Positions 38,556-48,078 of a stretch of 55,315 bases of DNA are shown here, one piece after another. The DNA is from an uncultured Prevotella sp. Lineage in GTDB: Bacteria > Bacteroidota > Bacteroidia > Bacteroidales > Bacteroidaceae. The first letter of the stretch is position 1. Each line of letters starts with the position of its first letter. Below the pieces are notes generated by a model. The model saw only the letters and a program-made list of their open reading frames with translations, was not told the origin of the DNA and searched no databases. Location: positions 1 to 55,315 of the forward strand of contig CAJODL010000011.1 of assembly GCA_905233165.1 (NCBI GenBank), in the 5' to 3' direction. The translations under genes were made by a program, and so were the position numbers.

Positions 38556-39434
38556 ATGATGATTACAGCATCCATTGTCACATACAACCATCATCTATTG
38601 GACTTTGAGCCTGTTTTGAGGAGTCTATTTGCCTCCCCGGTAGATATAGTTTATGTTATTGACCACAGTGAAGACATGCTTGAATTAAAGTCCGAATTAC
38701 AAGAATTTGCTGAACGTGTTTTAAAGGGGGAGCCAGAATTGGCTGCCAAAGTCTCACAAGGTTTCCAACTGATGTATCTCCCTCACAAAAACAACGGATA
38801 TGGTGGAGGGCACAATGTTGCTCTCAAAGCAGCCATAGAGATTGGTTCGGAATATCATCTCGTTGTAAATCCTGACGTATGGTTTGGACCGGAAGTCATT
38901 CCCGCACTAAAAAAATATATGGACGAGAATCATAGCGTTGGACAAATAATGCCGAAGGTAATGTATCCAAATGGTCAAATACAACGTTTGGCACGATTGC
39001 TACCGACACCGACTGATATTATCGGACGATTTGCTTTACCAGAATGGATGATTCGCCGTAGAAATCAAACATGTGAACTGACGCAATCCGGTTTTACCAA
39101 GACTTTGAATGTTTCATTCCTATCCGGCTGCTTTATGTTTTTACGGATAGACGCAGTAACAAAAGTCGGGCTTTTTGATGAGCGTTTCTTTCTTTACGCC
39201 GAAGACATAGATTTCACAAGACGAATGCATGAGAAATATGACACTTTATTTTACCCAAAAGTATCCATATATCATACATTCACAAGAGGTTCTAGAAAGA
39301 ATATACGACTAATGTTCATACACATTGTCAGCATTATAAAATACTTCAACAAATGGGGGTGGTGGCGCGATGCAGACCGTAGGCGCCTTAATATTGATGT
39401 AATGAAGCAAATAGGAGGAATAGTAAATAACTAA
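38556..39434 (+). CDS. Glycosyltransferase family 2 (rhamnosyltransferase-like)
   Basis: 292 aa from ATG 38556 (MMITASIVTYNHHLLDF); earlier in-frame GTG 38520 and ATG 38535 are possible. GT-A fold: ITASIVTYN start, VVNPDVWFG for nucleotide-sugar binding, LSGCFMFLR and FDERFFLYAEDIDFTRRM, the pattern of WbbL-type dTDP-rhamnose transferases. Acts at the cytoplasmic face on a lipid-linked glycan. Its stop overlaps the next ATG (TAATG). Confidence 0.88.
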   Translation: MMITASIVTYNHHLLDFEPVLRSLFASPVDIVYVIDHSEDMLELKSELQEFAERVLKGEPELAAKVSQGFQLMYLPHKNNGYGGGHNVALKAAIEIGSEYHLVVNPDVWFGPEVIPALKKYMDENHSVGQIMPKVMYPNGQIQRLARLLPTPTDIIGRFALPEWMIRRRNQTCELTQSGFTKTLNVSFLSGCFMFLRIDAVTKVGLFDERFFLYAEDIDFTRRMHEKYDTLFYPKVSIYHTFTRGSRKNIRLMFIHIVSIIKYFNKWGWWRDADRRRLNIDVMKQIGGIVNN

Positions 39435-41395
39435 TGCATACCCTTTTCATGATGAATAAAATACTCATAACCCTTCAAATTTATCTGCTTTTATGCATAA
39501 CATACATGTTTGCAGAACCTGCTGGTACATGGAGACTATATAATTCATACACAAATATAAGCAAAGTTGAGCCATTCGGCAACTATATATTTGCATTATG
39601 TGATGGGAATCTTTTCTCATATAACACAACAGACCATTCTGTTACTGAACACAACAAACTTACAGGTCTCACATCACAAAACATAGTAAATATTGCTGCA
39701 TGCAAAACAGCCAAGAAGTTACTAATAATATACGAGGACTACACCATAGACTTTTTGCCAACAGACTTTGCAAAAGAGGTAACAACCCTAGTCGGTTTGA
39801 AAGAGAAACTCACATCTAAAGATAAAGCCATAACGGATATACACGTTAACGGGAAATACGCATACTTAACAACAGAAGAACTTGGTACGTTAAAAATCAA
39901 CACGCTAAATTGCACTATTGAAGAAACTTATACACATGGTGAAGCCATACCAGATGACGAACGTACAACAATGACTGTTGATGAGTATAAGACTTTATCT
40001 GGAGATGCAAAACCAGATGGACCTGAAACAAACCGTTTTTGGAAGATATATCTACATGACGGAAAACTATTCTGTCCAGCAGGATATTATCATTTTGAAC
40101 AAGCAGCAGATCCTAAATACCACTTATTGGTAAGATACTTAGATCTCAGTCAAAAAACTTGGTCAAACATATCATCACCTAACAAGGCACAATTAGGATA
40201 CGATGCGGTAGATGCTAACTGCATGGCATTCGATCCCAGCGACGCTAATCACATTTGGGTAGGTTCCCGAAGCGGTCTTTTTGAATACAAAAACTACAAC
40301 TTTACAACAGTTTATAATTGTAGTAACAGTACACTTAAATCTACAGCCCATTTAGATAATAATGAACGAGTACTTATATCAAGCATGACATATGACAACG
40401 GTGGAAATCTGTGGATATTAAACAGTAGAACCAACACCCCAATAAATTGCTACTCCAGCAATAACAGTAAACAATGGACCACTTTTCCACATAAAGATCT
40501 GGATTTTGCTGGACGCAACAGCATCGATATGCAGGAAGTTTTTATTAGCCCAACTAATAGTTTAATGTGGTGGGCAAACACCTACGAAGGAACAGAAACC
40601 CCATCAGGAGTTTTTGTCTATGACTTTAAGAATGATAAAATTAAGAAATATGAAACCTTTACGAACCAAAATGGTGAAAACATCAAAGCAACAAAAATAT
40701 ATGGCGTATCAGAAGATCTCAATGGTAATATCTGGGTATCAAGTACATCCGGACCATTCTACATAGATAAAGACGAGATACCATCACCACAAAATCTTGA
40801 TTCAGCACCCACCTTTTATCAACCTGTTATCAATCGTGATGATGGAAGTGAATTGGGAGACTATCTGTTAAGTTCTGTACCTATTAGGTGCATCCGATTC
40901 GACACTGCTAACCGCAAATGGATGGGGTCAACTACTTCTGGTGTTTTTCTAATCAGTTCAGACAACCAAACAGAGATAGAACACTTCACTACAGAAAATA
41001 GTCCTCTTCCAGCAGACGAAATTTATGATATTAAAATTGATAACAATACAGGCATCGTTTATATCTCTACAAGCAAAGGACTTTGTTCCTATCATACTGA
41101 TATAACATCTGATTATGGTACCCTTGACGAAGATAACATTTATTCGTACCCTAATCCTGTCTCACCTGACTACACAGGTCCTATAATCATTAAAGGGCTA
41201 TATGAGCAATGCCAAATCAAAATTACGACCTCGGCTGGATATATCGTACACAAGGGCGTTGTTTCTGGCGGCTCGTATAAATGGGATGGCTGTGATCAAA
41301 ATGGTGATCGAGTTGCCTCTGGTGTATATATGGTACTTATAGAAACTCCAGAAGGTTCCAAAGGGTGTGTGACTAAAATCGCTATATTAAAATAA
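39434..41395 (+). CDS. porZ: PorZ-like beta-propeller protein with type IX sorting domain
   Basis: 653 aa exported protein. A signal peptide follows one of three near ATGs (39434, 39449, 39452). The mature start PAGTWRLYNSYTNISKVEPF, then FALCDGNLFSYN and KLTGLTSQNIVNIA resemble PorZ; several two-component-regulator-type propeller blades follow (HIWVGSRSGLFEY, NIWVSSTSGPFYI, GIVYISTSKGLCSY). The final 80 residues are a type IX C-terminal domain (YPNPVSPDYTGPIIIKGL ... GVYMVLIETPEGSKGCVTKI). PorZ presents anionic LPS to the PorU sortase complex. Position in a glycan cluster agrees. It could instead be a generic propeller protein carrying the sorting signal. Confidence 0.68.
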   Translation: MHTLFMMNKILITLQIYLLLCITYMFAEPAGTWRLYNSYTNISKVEPFGNYIFALCDGNLFSYNTTDHSVTEHNKLTGLTSQNIVNIAACKTAKKLLIIYEDYTIDFLPTDFAKEVTTLVGLKEKLTSKDKAITDIHVNGKYAYLTTEELGTLKINTLNCTIEETYTHGEAIPDDERTTMTVDEYKTLSGDAKPDGPETNRFWKIYLHDGKLFCPAGYYHFEQAADPKYHLLVRYLDLSQKTWSNISSPNKAQLGYDAVDANCMAFDPSDANHIWVGSRSGLFEYKNYNFTTVYNCSNSTLKSTAHLDNNERVLISSMTYDNGGNLWILNSRTNTPINCYSSNNSKQWTTFPHKDLDFAGRNSIDMQEVFISPTNSLMWWANTYEGTETPSGVFVYDFKNDKIKKYETFTNQNGENIKATKIYGVSEDLNGNIWVSSTSGPFYIDKDEIPSPQNLDSAPTFYQPVINRDDGSELGDYLLSSVPIRCIRFDTANRKWMGSTTSGVFLISSDNQTEIEHFTTENSPLPADEIYDIKIDNNTGIVYISTSKGLCSYHTDITSDYGTLDEDNIYSYPNPVSPDYTGPIIIKGLYEQCQIKITTSAGYIVHKGVVSGGSYKWDGCDQNGDRVASGVYMVLIETPEGSKGCVTKIAILK

Positions 41396-41409
41396 ACCCA
41401 TTTTCCATA

Positions 41410-42279
41410 ATGACATTATCAATACTCATACCTACATATGATTATGTGTGCTATACATTGGTGCTTGATTTGCAGAAACAGTGTGAGGCTTTTGATGATA
41501 TTGACAAATATGAGATTATTGTTATGGAAGATGGTGGTAGAGATCAAGTAAAGGCGATTGCAAACCATAAAGTTAATGAATTGCCAAATTGTACCTATAT
41601 TCGAAACAAAAATAATATGGGACGCTCTGCGATACGCAACCACCTTGCAGATATAGCAAAAGGCGAATGGCTCCTATTTGTTGATAGTGACGCAAAGGTC
41701 ATTTCCAATGATTTCATAAAAAATTACATTGAAACAGCAAAAAATGGAGTATACATTATTTGTGGTGGTTTAACTCATACGGCAGAGTGTCCAAGTCCCA
41801 AGTGCAGTCTTCGTTGGCGCTATGAACGTAACTATGAAATATCAAAAAAGAAAGCCAATAAGCCTTTCCGGACCTTTTGTTTCATGATAAAAAAACAAGT
41901 CTTTCAACAAGTACGTTTTAATGAATCGTACGATGGCTATGGGTTAGAGGATATGCAGTTCGGAATTGATTTACAAAAGAAAGGATATAGTATAACATAT
42001 ATTGATAATCCGCTACTCAACAACGATTTAGAATCTAATCCCCAGTTCTTAAAAAAAACAGAAGAAGCACTACATACTTTGTACAATCACCAAGAAGATT
42101 TAAGAACCAGTAGTTTACTTAATTTCATTCAGCTTCATCCTATTATAGCGCACATCGCGCCTATTGTCTATAAAATGTCACATTATCTCTTAGTACGCAA
42201 TCTATTGAGTACTACTCCTAATATTACACTTTTTTATTTTTACAAATTAGGATATTTCCTTAGTATAAGACATGAGTAA
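41410..42279 (+). CDS. Glycosyltransferase family 2
   Basis: 289 aa. GT-A features: MTLSILIPTYDY, NMGRSAIRNHLADIA, LLFVDSDAKV (DxD) and GYGLEDMQFGIDLQKKGY. C-terminal hydrophobic end (PIVYKMSHYLLVRNLL) may bind the membrane. Sugar and acceptor unknown. Overlaps the acyltransferase start by eight bases. Confidence 0.87.
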   Translation: MTLSILIPTYDYVCYTLVLDLQKQCEAFDDIDKYEIIVMEDGGRDQVKAIANHKVNELPNCTYIRNKNNMGRSAIRNHLADIAKGEWLLFVDSDAKVISNDFIKNYIETAKNGVYIICGGLTHTAECPSPKCSLRWRYERNYEISKKKANKPFRTFCFMIKKQVFQQVRFNESYDGYGLEDMQFGIDLQKKGYSITYIDNPLLNNDLESNPQFLKKTEEALHTLYNHQEDLRTSSLLNFIQLHPIIAHIAPIVYKMSHYLLVRNLLSTTPNITLFYFYKLGYFLSIRHE

Positions 42280-43228
42280 TCGTATAGCGTACTTTGATCT
42301 TGCCAAAGGAATATGCATTCTCCTCGTTGTCTTATTCCATTTTCAAGAATTATATGGTATATCTTTGCCAACTGACAAATATTTCGATATAATACGCATG
42401 CCATTGTATTTCTTCTTGTCTGGTTACTTCTTCAAAACCTATGAAGGATTTCTATTTTTTCTCAGAAGGAAGACGGACAAATTGCTAATTCCTTTTATTT
42501 TCTTCTACCTTACAACGTCTGTTATCCTTCCAATAATTGCTACCAACACATTAGGAATTCATTTTAATACTGGAAGTGAATGGAGCAATACATATGCATT
42601 TCTGACCTATAGTGCATTCCCTAACTATCCCTTATGGTTTTTGTGGGCTTTAATGATTGTAAATATCATTTTCTATTTGATTGTCCAATTGTGCAAATAC
42701 TCATATATTGTAATAGGAATAATTTGCTTATTGTTTACAATTTCACTAGGTAAATTCTCCGACTTCCGTTTGCCAGCCTCTTTAAACTTGGCTCTTGACG
42801 GATTATGGTTCTTCTACCTCGGATATCTTGCAAAGAATTTCACTCACAATCATGTTATAATAAAGAAAAGATTCACAAAGACAACATTAATTACACTCTT
42901 CATTCTTATATATATATTATTAGGCGCTATCACACCCAAGCAAATTAGTCTTTTGATGTTACAACGATATATCGGAGGCACATGTGGAATACTGACCTTA
43001 TTACATATATGTAAATACATAAATTATATACCATACATTTCATACATTGGCAGATATTCCATAATACTTCTCGTTACACATGAACCTTTAATACGGATAC
43101 TCAGTACAAGTTCTCTCTCTCCCTACTTTGCCATCCCAATACTTTTTGCTTCATACTCAGTAATAATACCACTAATGACAAAATACATGCCTCACGTAAC
43201 GGCACAAAAAGAAATATTCAGCCGATGA
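42272..43228 (+). CDS. Membrane acyltransferase (acyltransferase_3 family)
   Basis: 318 aa with about ten transmembrane helices, probably O-acetylating a surface glycan at the inner membrane. RIAYFDLAKGICILLVVLFH carries the family Asp/Lys and catalytic His; MPLYFFLSGYFFKTY is the second motif. Overlaps neighbours on both sides by four to eight bases, so translation is coupled. Confidence 0.87.
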   Translation: MSNRIAYFDLAKGICILLVVLFHFQELYGISLPTDKYFDIIRMPLYFFLSGYFFKTYEGFLFFLRRKTDKLLIPFIFFYLTTSVILPIIATNTLGIHFNTGSEWSNTYAFLTYSAFPNYPLWFLWALMIVNIIFYLIVQLCKYSYIVIGIICLLFTISLGKFSDFRLPASLNLALDGLWFFYLGYLAKNFTHNHVIIKKRFTKTTLITLFILIYILLGAITPKQISLLMLQRYIGGTCGILTLLHICKYINYIPYISYIGRYSIILLVTHEPLIRILSTSSLSPYFAIPILFASYSVIIPLMTKYMPHVTAQKEIFSR

Positions 43229-44190
43229 AAATAGTTTACTGCATAGAGAGTATTTGCACCAAAGGTGGTATGGAACGAATCATCATTGATAAGATGAATT
43301 GGTTATCAGAAAACACAAGCCATGAAATCATCCTTATGACAATATGGAAGCACCATGATTCAAACATATCCGCTTTCCCACTCAATGACAAAATAAAAGT
43401 AGTTGAACTAAACATACCAAAAGGGTTATACCTTCTTGCAATATGGAGGTTTAATAGAACAATACAGAAATTAAATCCGAGTTGGTGTATCATGTTTCAT
43501 GCTTTGGGAGCACTACTTTCCATTTGCACTACATGGAAAGGACGATTACTATATGAATCACACACGCCTCTATTCTCCATGAATCATCAGTGGCTTTATC
43601 CTCTGATGATGAAGAAAATACATACAGTTGTTTGTCTCACCAAGGGAGACACTACTAATTTCGCCAAAGCCAAGAGAGTTGTCGTCATTCCTAATTTTTG
43701 CAACATAAGAACAGACGCCAAGACATATTATAATACAAAAAATGTAATCAGTATGGGGCGTGAGTGTAAAGAAAAAGATTTTCCTCGGATGAAAATATTA
43801 TGGAAGAATATATCCGAGAAATATCCTGATTGGCAACTTCAAATTCATCATAACACCACAGATGTTGTAAAAGCATACACAAGTGGCAGTATTTTCATAA
43901 TGACTTCACGTTTTGAGGGGTTCGGATTGGTTCTTATTGAAGCTATGCAGTGCGGGCTACCATGTATTGCTTTTGATTGTCCTTATGGTCCACGCGAAAT
44001 AATAGTAGATGGAGAAAATGGATTTCTTATACCATATGATGATGATGCCTTATTCATTGAAAAACTTACATACTTGATGGAGCATCCAGAAGAAAGGGAA
44101 AAAATGGGCAGAGCTGCCAAAGAATCCGTGAAGCGCTTTGACAAACAAACTATTATGAACCAATGGAGAAGTCTTCTAACAGAACTATAG
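43225..44190 (+). CDS. Glycosyltransferase family 4
   Basis: 321 aa GT-B enzyme. Start MKIVYCIESICTKGGMERII; nucleotide-sugar site TSRFEGFGLVLIEAMQCGLP with the EX7E motif and DCPYGPREII. Shorter than most GT4 proteins, with a compact N-terminal domain. ATG overlaps the upstream stop (ATGA). Confidence 0.9.
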   Translation: MKIVYCIESICTKGGMERIIIDKMNWLSENTSHEIILMTIWKHHDSNISAFPLNDKIKVVELNIPKGLYLLAIWRFNRTIQKLNPSWCIMFHALGALLSICTTWKGRLLYESHTPLFSMNHQWLYPLMMKKIHTVVCLTKGDTTNFAKAKRVVVIPNFCNIRTDAKTYYNTKNVISMGRECKEKDFPRMKILWKNISEKYPDWQLQIHHNTTDVVKAYTSGSIFIMTSRFEGFGLVLIEAMQCGLPCIAFDCPYGPREIIVDGENGFLIPYDDDALFIEKLTYLMEHPEEREKMGRAAKESVKRFDKQTIMNQWRSLLTEL

Positions 44191-44753
44191 CTGTTTTTGA
44201 TTTTGATGGAACAATAACAACAAAAGATACGTTGTTATTATTCATTCAATATGCATGCGGAACAAGAAGTTTTTTGTTAGGCATGCTTCTATATTCCCCA
44301 TTAATCGTTTTGATGATACTTCGCCTCTACCCTAACAGTAAATGTAAAGAAAAAATATTTGCATACTTTTTTAAGAATATGTCATATACCAAGTTTGAAC
44401 GACTCGGAGAAGACTTTGCACATTTCGCCTGCAAAAAGATTATACGTCCAGAAATGGCTGAACGCATCAAATGGCATCTCAGTCAAAGCCACAAGGTTTA
44501 CGTTATTAGCGCAAGCATTGAGGAATGGGTTATACCATGTTGCAGAGTTTTAGGTGACATAACTGTACTGGCAACAAAAGTAAAACCTGATTTAAGTGGT
44601 TTCATATCCAAAAACTGTTACGGTCAGGAAAAAGTAAATAGACTTTTGGAAATGGAGCCAGGAAGAAACACGTATACATTATATGCCTATGGAGATAGCC
44701 GAGGTGATAAGGAAATGTTAGCATTTGCAGACTTCCCAACTTTTGTTCATTAA
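44163..44753 (+). CDS. HAD-IB family phosphatase
   Basis: 196 aa. Motif I VFDFDGTIT (nucleophile Asp), motif II VISAS, motif III Lys in QEKVNRLL, motif IV YAYGDSRGDKEML. A hydrophobic cap segment (FLLGMLLYSPLIVLMILRL) lies after motif I. Such enzymes occur in lipopolysaccharide clusters as phosphatases of lipid or sugar phosphates; substrate unknown. Overlaps the GT4 gene by 28 bases. Confidence 0.88.
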   Translation: MEKSSNRTIAVFDFDGTITTKDTLLLFIQYACGTRSFLLGMLLYSPLIVLMILRLYPNSKCKEKIFAYFFKNMSYTKFERLGEDFAHFACKKIIRPEMAERIKWHLSQSHKVYVISASIEEWVIPCCRVLGDITVLATKVKPDLSGFISKNCYGQEKVNRLLEMEPGRNTYTLYAYGDSRGDKEMLAFADFPTFVH

Positions 44754-44754
44754 G

Positions 44755-45711
44755 ATGAAAACGGACCTTACAGTTATAATTCCTGTATATAAAACAGAAA
44801 AGACTCTCGATAGATGTATTGAGAGTATGCTTCGTAATGCTGTCGATGAGATCATTCTTATTGACGATGGTTCTCCTGACAAATGTCCTATAATGTGCGA
44901 CAATTGGGCAAAAACTGACCCGAGAATCAGTGTCATACACAAGGAGAATGGTGGATTAAGTGATGCTCGCAATGAAGGTATAAAAAAGGTGAAAACAAAA
45001 TATGTAACTTTTGTTGATAGTGATGACGAAGTTGCTCCTGATACATATATGCCACTTATTACCTTCTTGAATCAGAATCCTCATACAGACATTTTAGAAT
45101 ACCCTGCACAGATACATATTGGAAGAAAAGACGAACATAGACTTGATTTCAATGATAGTGTTATTAACATCAGCTCGTTAGAACAAAAAAAGGAAATATG
45201 GTTAAATGACCTTTTTGCTCATTCCTATGCGTGTAACAAAATATATCAGACAAGATTATTTCATGATATATCTTTTAACAAAGGTGCGCTTTTTGAAGAT
45301 GTCTTGATAACGCCACATTTACTGAGAGCTGCAAATTATTATGCGACATCTAGCAAAGGACTTTACCTTTATCACTCTAATTCAACTGGAATAGCTCTGA
45401 ATTTTACAAATTTACCGCATTTGCTGCAAGCACATTTGCAAATATGTCACTATATGGATATAGACATCATGAGCAGAGAAGCTGATAGGTTGTATCTATC
45501 CTTAGTCAATACTCATATAGATATATGCAGACATACAAATATAAGTACAAATCTCCCTTACAGACGAATATCTTTCTCATCGTCTCAAAGCGCCAAAGAA
45601 AGAATAAAAATACTAATGTATAACGTCCTTGGTCAGAAGCTTTTTATAAAAATTTTCATATTGCTGCGCCACCTTATGATAGTCATGGTGCTTGCGAACA
45701 TACTCCACTGA
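44755..45711 (+). CDS. Glycosyltransferase family 2
   Basis: 318 aa from ATG 44755, which directly follows the HAD stop (TAAGATG); the longer frame from 44725 lies inside the HAD gene. GT-A motifs: LTVIIPVYKTEKTLDRCIES, LIDDGSPD, GLSDARNEG and FVDSDDEV. Its last 99 bases overlap the convergent glycosyltransferase antisense; the C-terminus (KERIKILMYNVLGQKLF) still looks like a natural end of this family. Confidence 0.88.
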   Translation: MKTDLTVIIPVYKTEKTLDRCIESMLRNAVDEIILIDDGSPDKCPIMCDNWAKTDPRISVIHKENGGLSDARNEGIKKVKTKYVTFVDSDDEVAPDTYMPLITFLNQNPHTDILEYPAQIHIGRKDEHRLDFNDSVINISSLEQKKEIWLNDLFAHSYACNKIYQTRLFHDISFNKGALFEDVLITPHLLRAANYYATSSKGLYLYHSNSTGIALNFTNLPHLLQAHLQICHYMDIDIMSREADRLYLSLVNTHIDICRHTNISTNLPYRRISFSSSQSAKERIKILMYNVLGQKLFIKIFILLRHLMIVMVLANILH

Positions 45712-46752
45712 TTGACGCTTTAGTTCTGGAATATTTTCTTTATGAAAGATCAGACTCTTCAATTCTTCATAAACACTATCGTATGTTGGCTGCACATTAA
45801 TTATTGGTCTAAGTTCATTTTCGCCAAGAATATCATAATTTTCAGGTTCCCCGCCTCCAACAATCACTAGGCCTTTCGACATAGCAAGCAAAGAATTCAT
45901 TGAAGGGGTATAGCTATATAATTGATCAAGCATTACATCCGATCCATTTAGCATTTTCTCATACTCTTCATACGGAATATTCTCTGCAATCTGTAATTTC
46001 ATCCGCTCTGGATAGTCACGCAAAATATCCTGTGCGGCTTTTAACATTATGTCTGTACCTTTAAAAATACTGCGTTCTCTCTGAATTCCTATAAAAACTC
46101 GTATCGGAAACTTACACTTAAAATTTTCTTTAAACGTCTCAACAGGCTGTGACACTATAGGCAGAGGTAAAAATTCTGTTTTTTGGGGATATACATCCTT
46201 ATAGCAGGCCCAATATTCATATAAACAAGCAACAATAGCATCACAGTCGGCTGAAATATATTTACTGATTCCTACCTCATGACGAGAATCTTGTATCCAT
46301 TCTTCTCGTTGTGCCTTTGCTGCTTCGTCCTCACGTATCTCTTGGCCAATTCTTTGGTCGCTATATCGCAATATATCACTATTCAACATGCGCTCCACGA
46401 TATGATAATCATCTCCGAAAGCTCCCATTACAACTTTTCTATTATGAGAACGAAGAAAATCATAAAATGGTTTCATATAAGAACCTCTGAATTCAAGGAA
46501 CATTGGACCATTGAGTTGAACAATATCATACCCTTTACATTTCCACAAAATAGGTATCGCCTTGAAAAGATAATCTAAAAAGGCTAATTTGCCATTAATA
46601 TCTGTTCTTCGTTCTAGAAGAATATCATCCACAGGAAACCTGCGCCATCCTGTCCTATGGCTTATACATCGCACATGATGCCCCAATTCTCGCAAACCTT
46701 TTGCGAGATTACTATGCATTGTGCTGGGATTACCGAAAAGAAGGATTCTCAT
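45613..46752 (-). CDS. Glycosyltransferase (GT4-like)
   Basis: 379 aa GT-B type. MRILLFGNPSTMHSNLAKGL start, FIGIQRERSIFKGTDIML in the C-domain, and SYTPSMNSLLAMSKGLVIVGG at the nucleotide site. Last gene of the minus-strand polysaccharide operon; overlaps the plus-strand GT2 tail-to-tail by 99 bases. Confidence 0.85.
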   Translation of the reverse strand: MRILLFGNPSTMHSNLAKGLRELGHHVRCISHRTGWRRFPVDDILLERRTDINGKLAFLDYLFKAIPILWKCKGYDIVQLNGPMFLEFRGSYMKPFYDFLRSHNRKVVMGAFGDDYHIVERMLNSDILRYSDQRIGQEIREDEAAKAQREEWIQDSRHEVGISKYISADCDAIVACLYEYWACYKDVYPQKTEFLPLPIVSQPVETFKENFKCKFPIRVFIGIQRERSIFKGTDIMLKAAQDILRDYPERMKLQIAENIPYEEYEKMLNGSDVMLDQLYSYTPSMNSLLAMSKGLVIVGGGEPENYDILGENELRPIINVQPTYDSVYEELKSLIFHKENIPELKRQSVEYVRKHHDYHKVAQQYENFYKKLLTKDVIH

Positions 46753-46764
46753 GTTGAGGTTATA

Positions 46765-48078
46765 TTATTCGCTATATTGGATGACTTCTTCTTTATCTAC
46801 TACTACTTTACCTATACCTCGATATTGTGCATAATCTACATTTGTCCATGCTTCTGGGTCAGTTGAGAAGATAGCGCTTTTACCAAATATACAGAATCTG
46901 CTATTTCCGACATAACCTCTTATTACAGCCACATTAGAGCCTTTGGATTTGGCTTTACATATTTCTCCATCAACATATTCATAATAGTCTTTCACCTCAT
47001 AACAAGCACGCAACGCATCTCGAAGTGAAGGAATAAGAATCAACGAAAGTAGTGAAGTACATACCAGAATACTGCGGTAAGACTGATACATGTTCTTCGG
47101 TAACAAGATTCCACACGATATTATAGCAAAGACTACACTTACCATACGCGCTCTTTCAGGATAAAAAGACACTCCTGCTAACGAATATACAGACAGAATT
47201 GTTAGAATCACATATACATAAAGATTAGTATTACATTCCGTTTTAAGGTTCTTACGTTGCAACGAATATAGAAGCCCTCCTATCAGGCATAGAATACCTA
47301 AGCAGTCTTTATTCAGAAATATCTTCGTTAGGGCAACACCATTTTTAAATATAGACAGCATACTAATGCCTTCACCCACTTGATCCATTCGCACATAGTT
47401 ACCTGGAGCAGCCAAAAGTATGACAGATCCTATCCAGAATCCGATGGCGCCTGTTATTTCCCAAGAATGCAGTTCTTTACGTCTATAATAAAGATAGATG
47501 TAAAGTACTACTGAGCAGCCAATAGAAAGATTTTCTACGGAGCAGCCTGCCAATAAACCGAGTATAAACATTACTACAGCATATCCCTTTCCCTTCCTAT
47601 AAGGTAACAGGAATAGCAGCACCAATGCTACCATCCATGTGTATGTAAAAACTCCTGGTACCCACAGGAACACCTGGCCAAAACCTTCTACAAAGCTGAA
47701 AAGACATACAAGGATAAACAGTAACAAAACGACATCTGGTTCTTTTATAGTTCCCTTGATATGCATGTATATTAGTACTGTCATCATCGTGAATACTGCA
47801 CTATTAAATATATCGAGTGGTAATTTGTTTTCTGCAAAAAGGAGACATGCTGCCTGCCACAAAAAATGGCTCACCACCCTACCAGTATGATCAAAGTATC
47901 CAAACCATTGAGATTCTACAACATCACCTATTGATTCAAGCGGTTTTCCTGTAACAGGGTGAATCCACATATGCAAATCATCCATCGCGTAAGGGGTAAG
48001 GTGATTCAATATCATCATGAAAATGAAAGTCATGATAATAGCACTATAAAACAAACATGTCTGCAACCTAATCTTCAT
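46765..48078 (-). CDS. Polytopic membrane protein (DUF6056-like)
   Basis: 437 aa with about eleven transmembrane helices. PYAMDDLHMWIH and YFDHTGRVVSHFL near the N-terminus resemble DUF6056 and oligosaccharide-polymerase-like membrane proteins; an Asp pair at the first periplasmic loop would suit a lipid-linked-sugar transferase. Given the flippase next door, a Wzy-like polymerase or terminal glycosyltransferase is possible but unproven. Overlaps the sulfotransferase-like gene by 11 bases. Confidence 0.72.
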   Translation of the reverse strand: MKIRLQTCLFYSAIIMTFIFMMILNHLTPYAMDDLHMWIHPVTGKPLESIGDVVESQWFGYFDHTGRVVSHFLWQAACLLFAENKLPLDIFNSAVFTMMTVLIYMHIKGTIKEPDVVLLLFILVCLFSFVEGFGQVFLWVPGVFTYTWMVALVLLFLLPYRKGKGYAVVMFILGLLAGCSVENLSIGCSVVLYIYLYYRRKELHSWEITGAIGFWIGSVILLAAPGNYVRMDQVGEGISMLSIFKNGVALTKIFLNKDCLGILCLIGGLLYSLQRKNLKTECNTNLYVYVILTILSVYSLAGVSFYPERARMVSVVFAIISCGILLPKNMYQSYRSILVCTSLLSLILIPSLRDALRACYEVKDYYEYVDGEICKAKSKGSNVAVIRGYVGNSRFCIFGKSAIFSTDPEAWTNVDYAQYRGIGKVVVDKEEVIQYSE

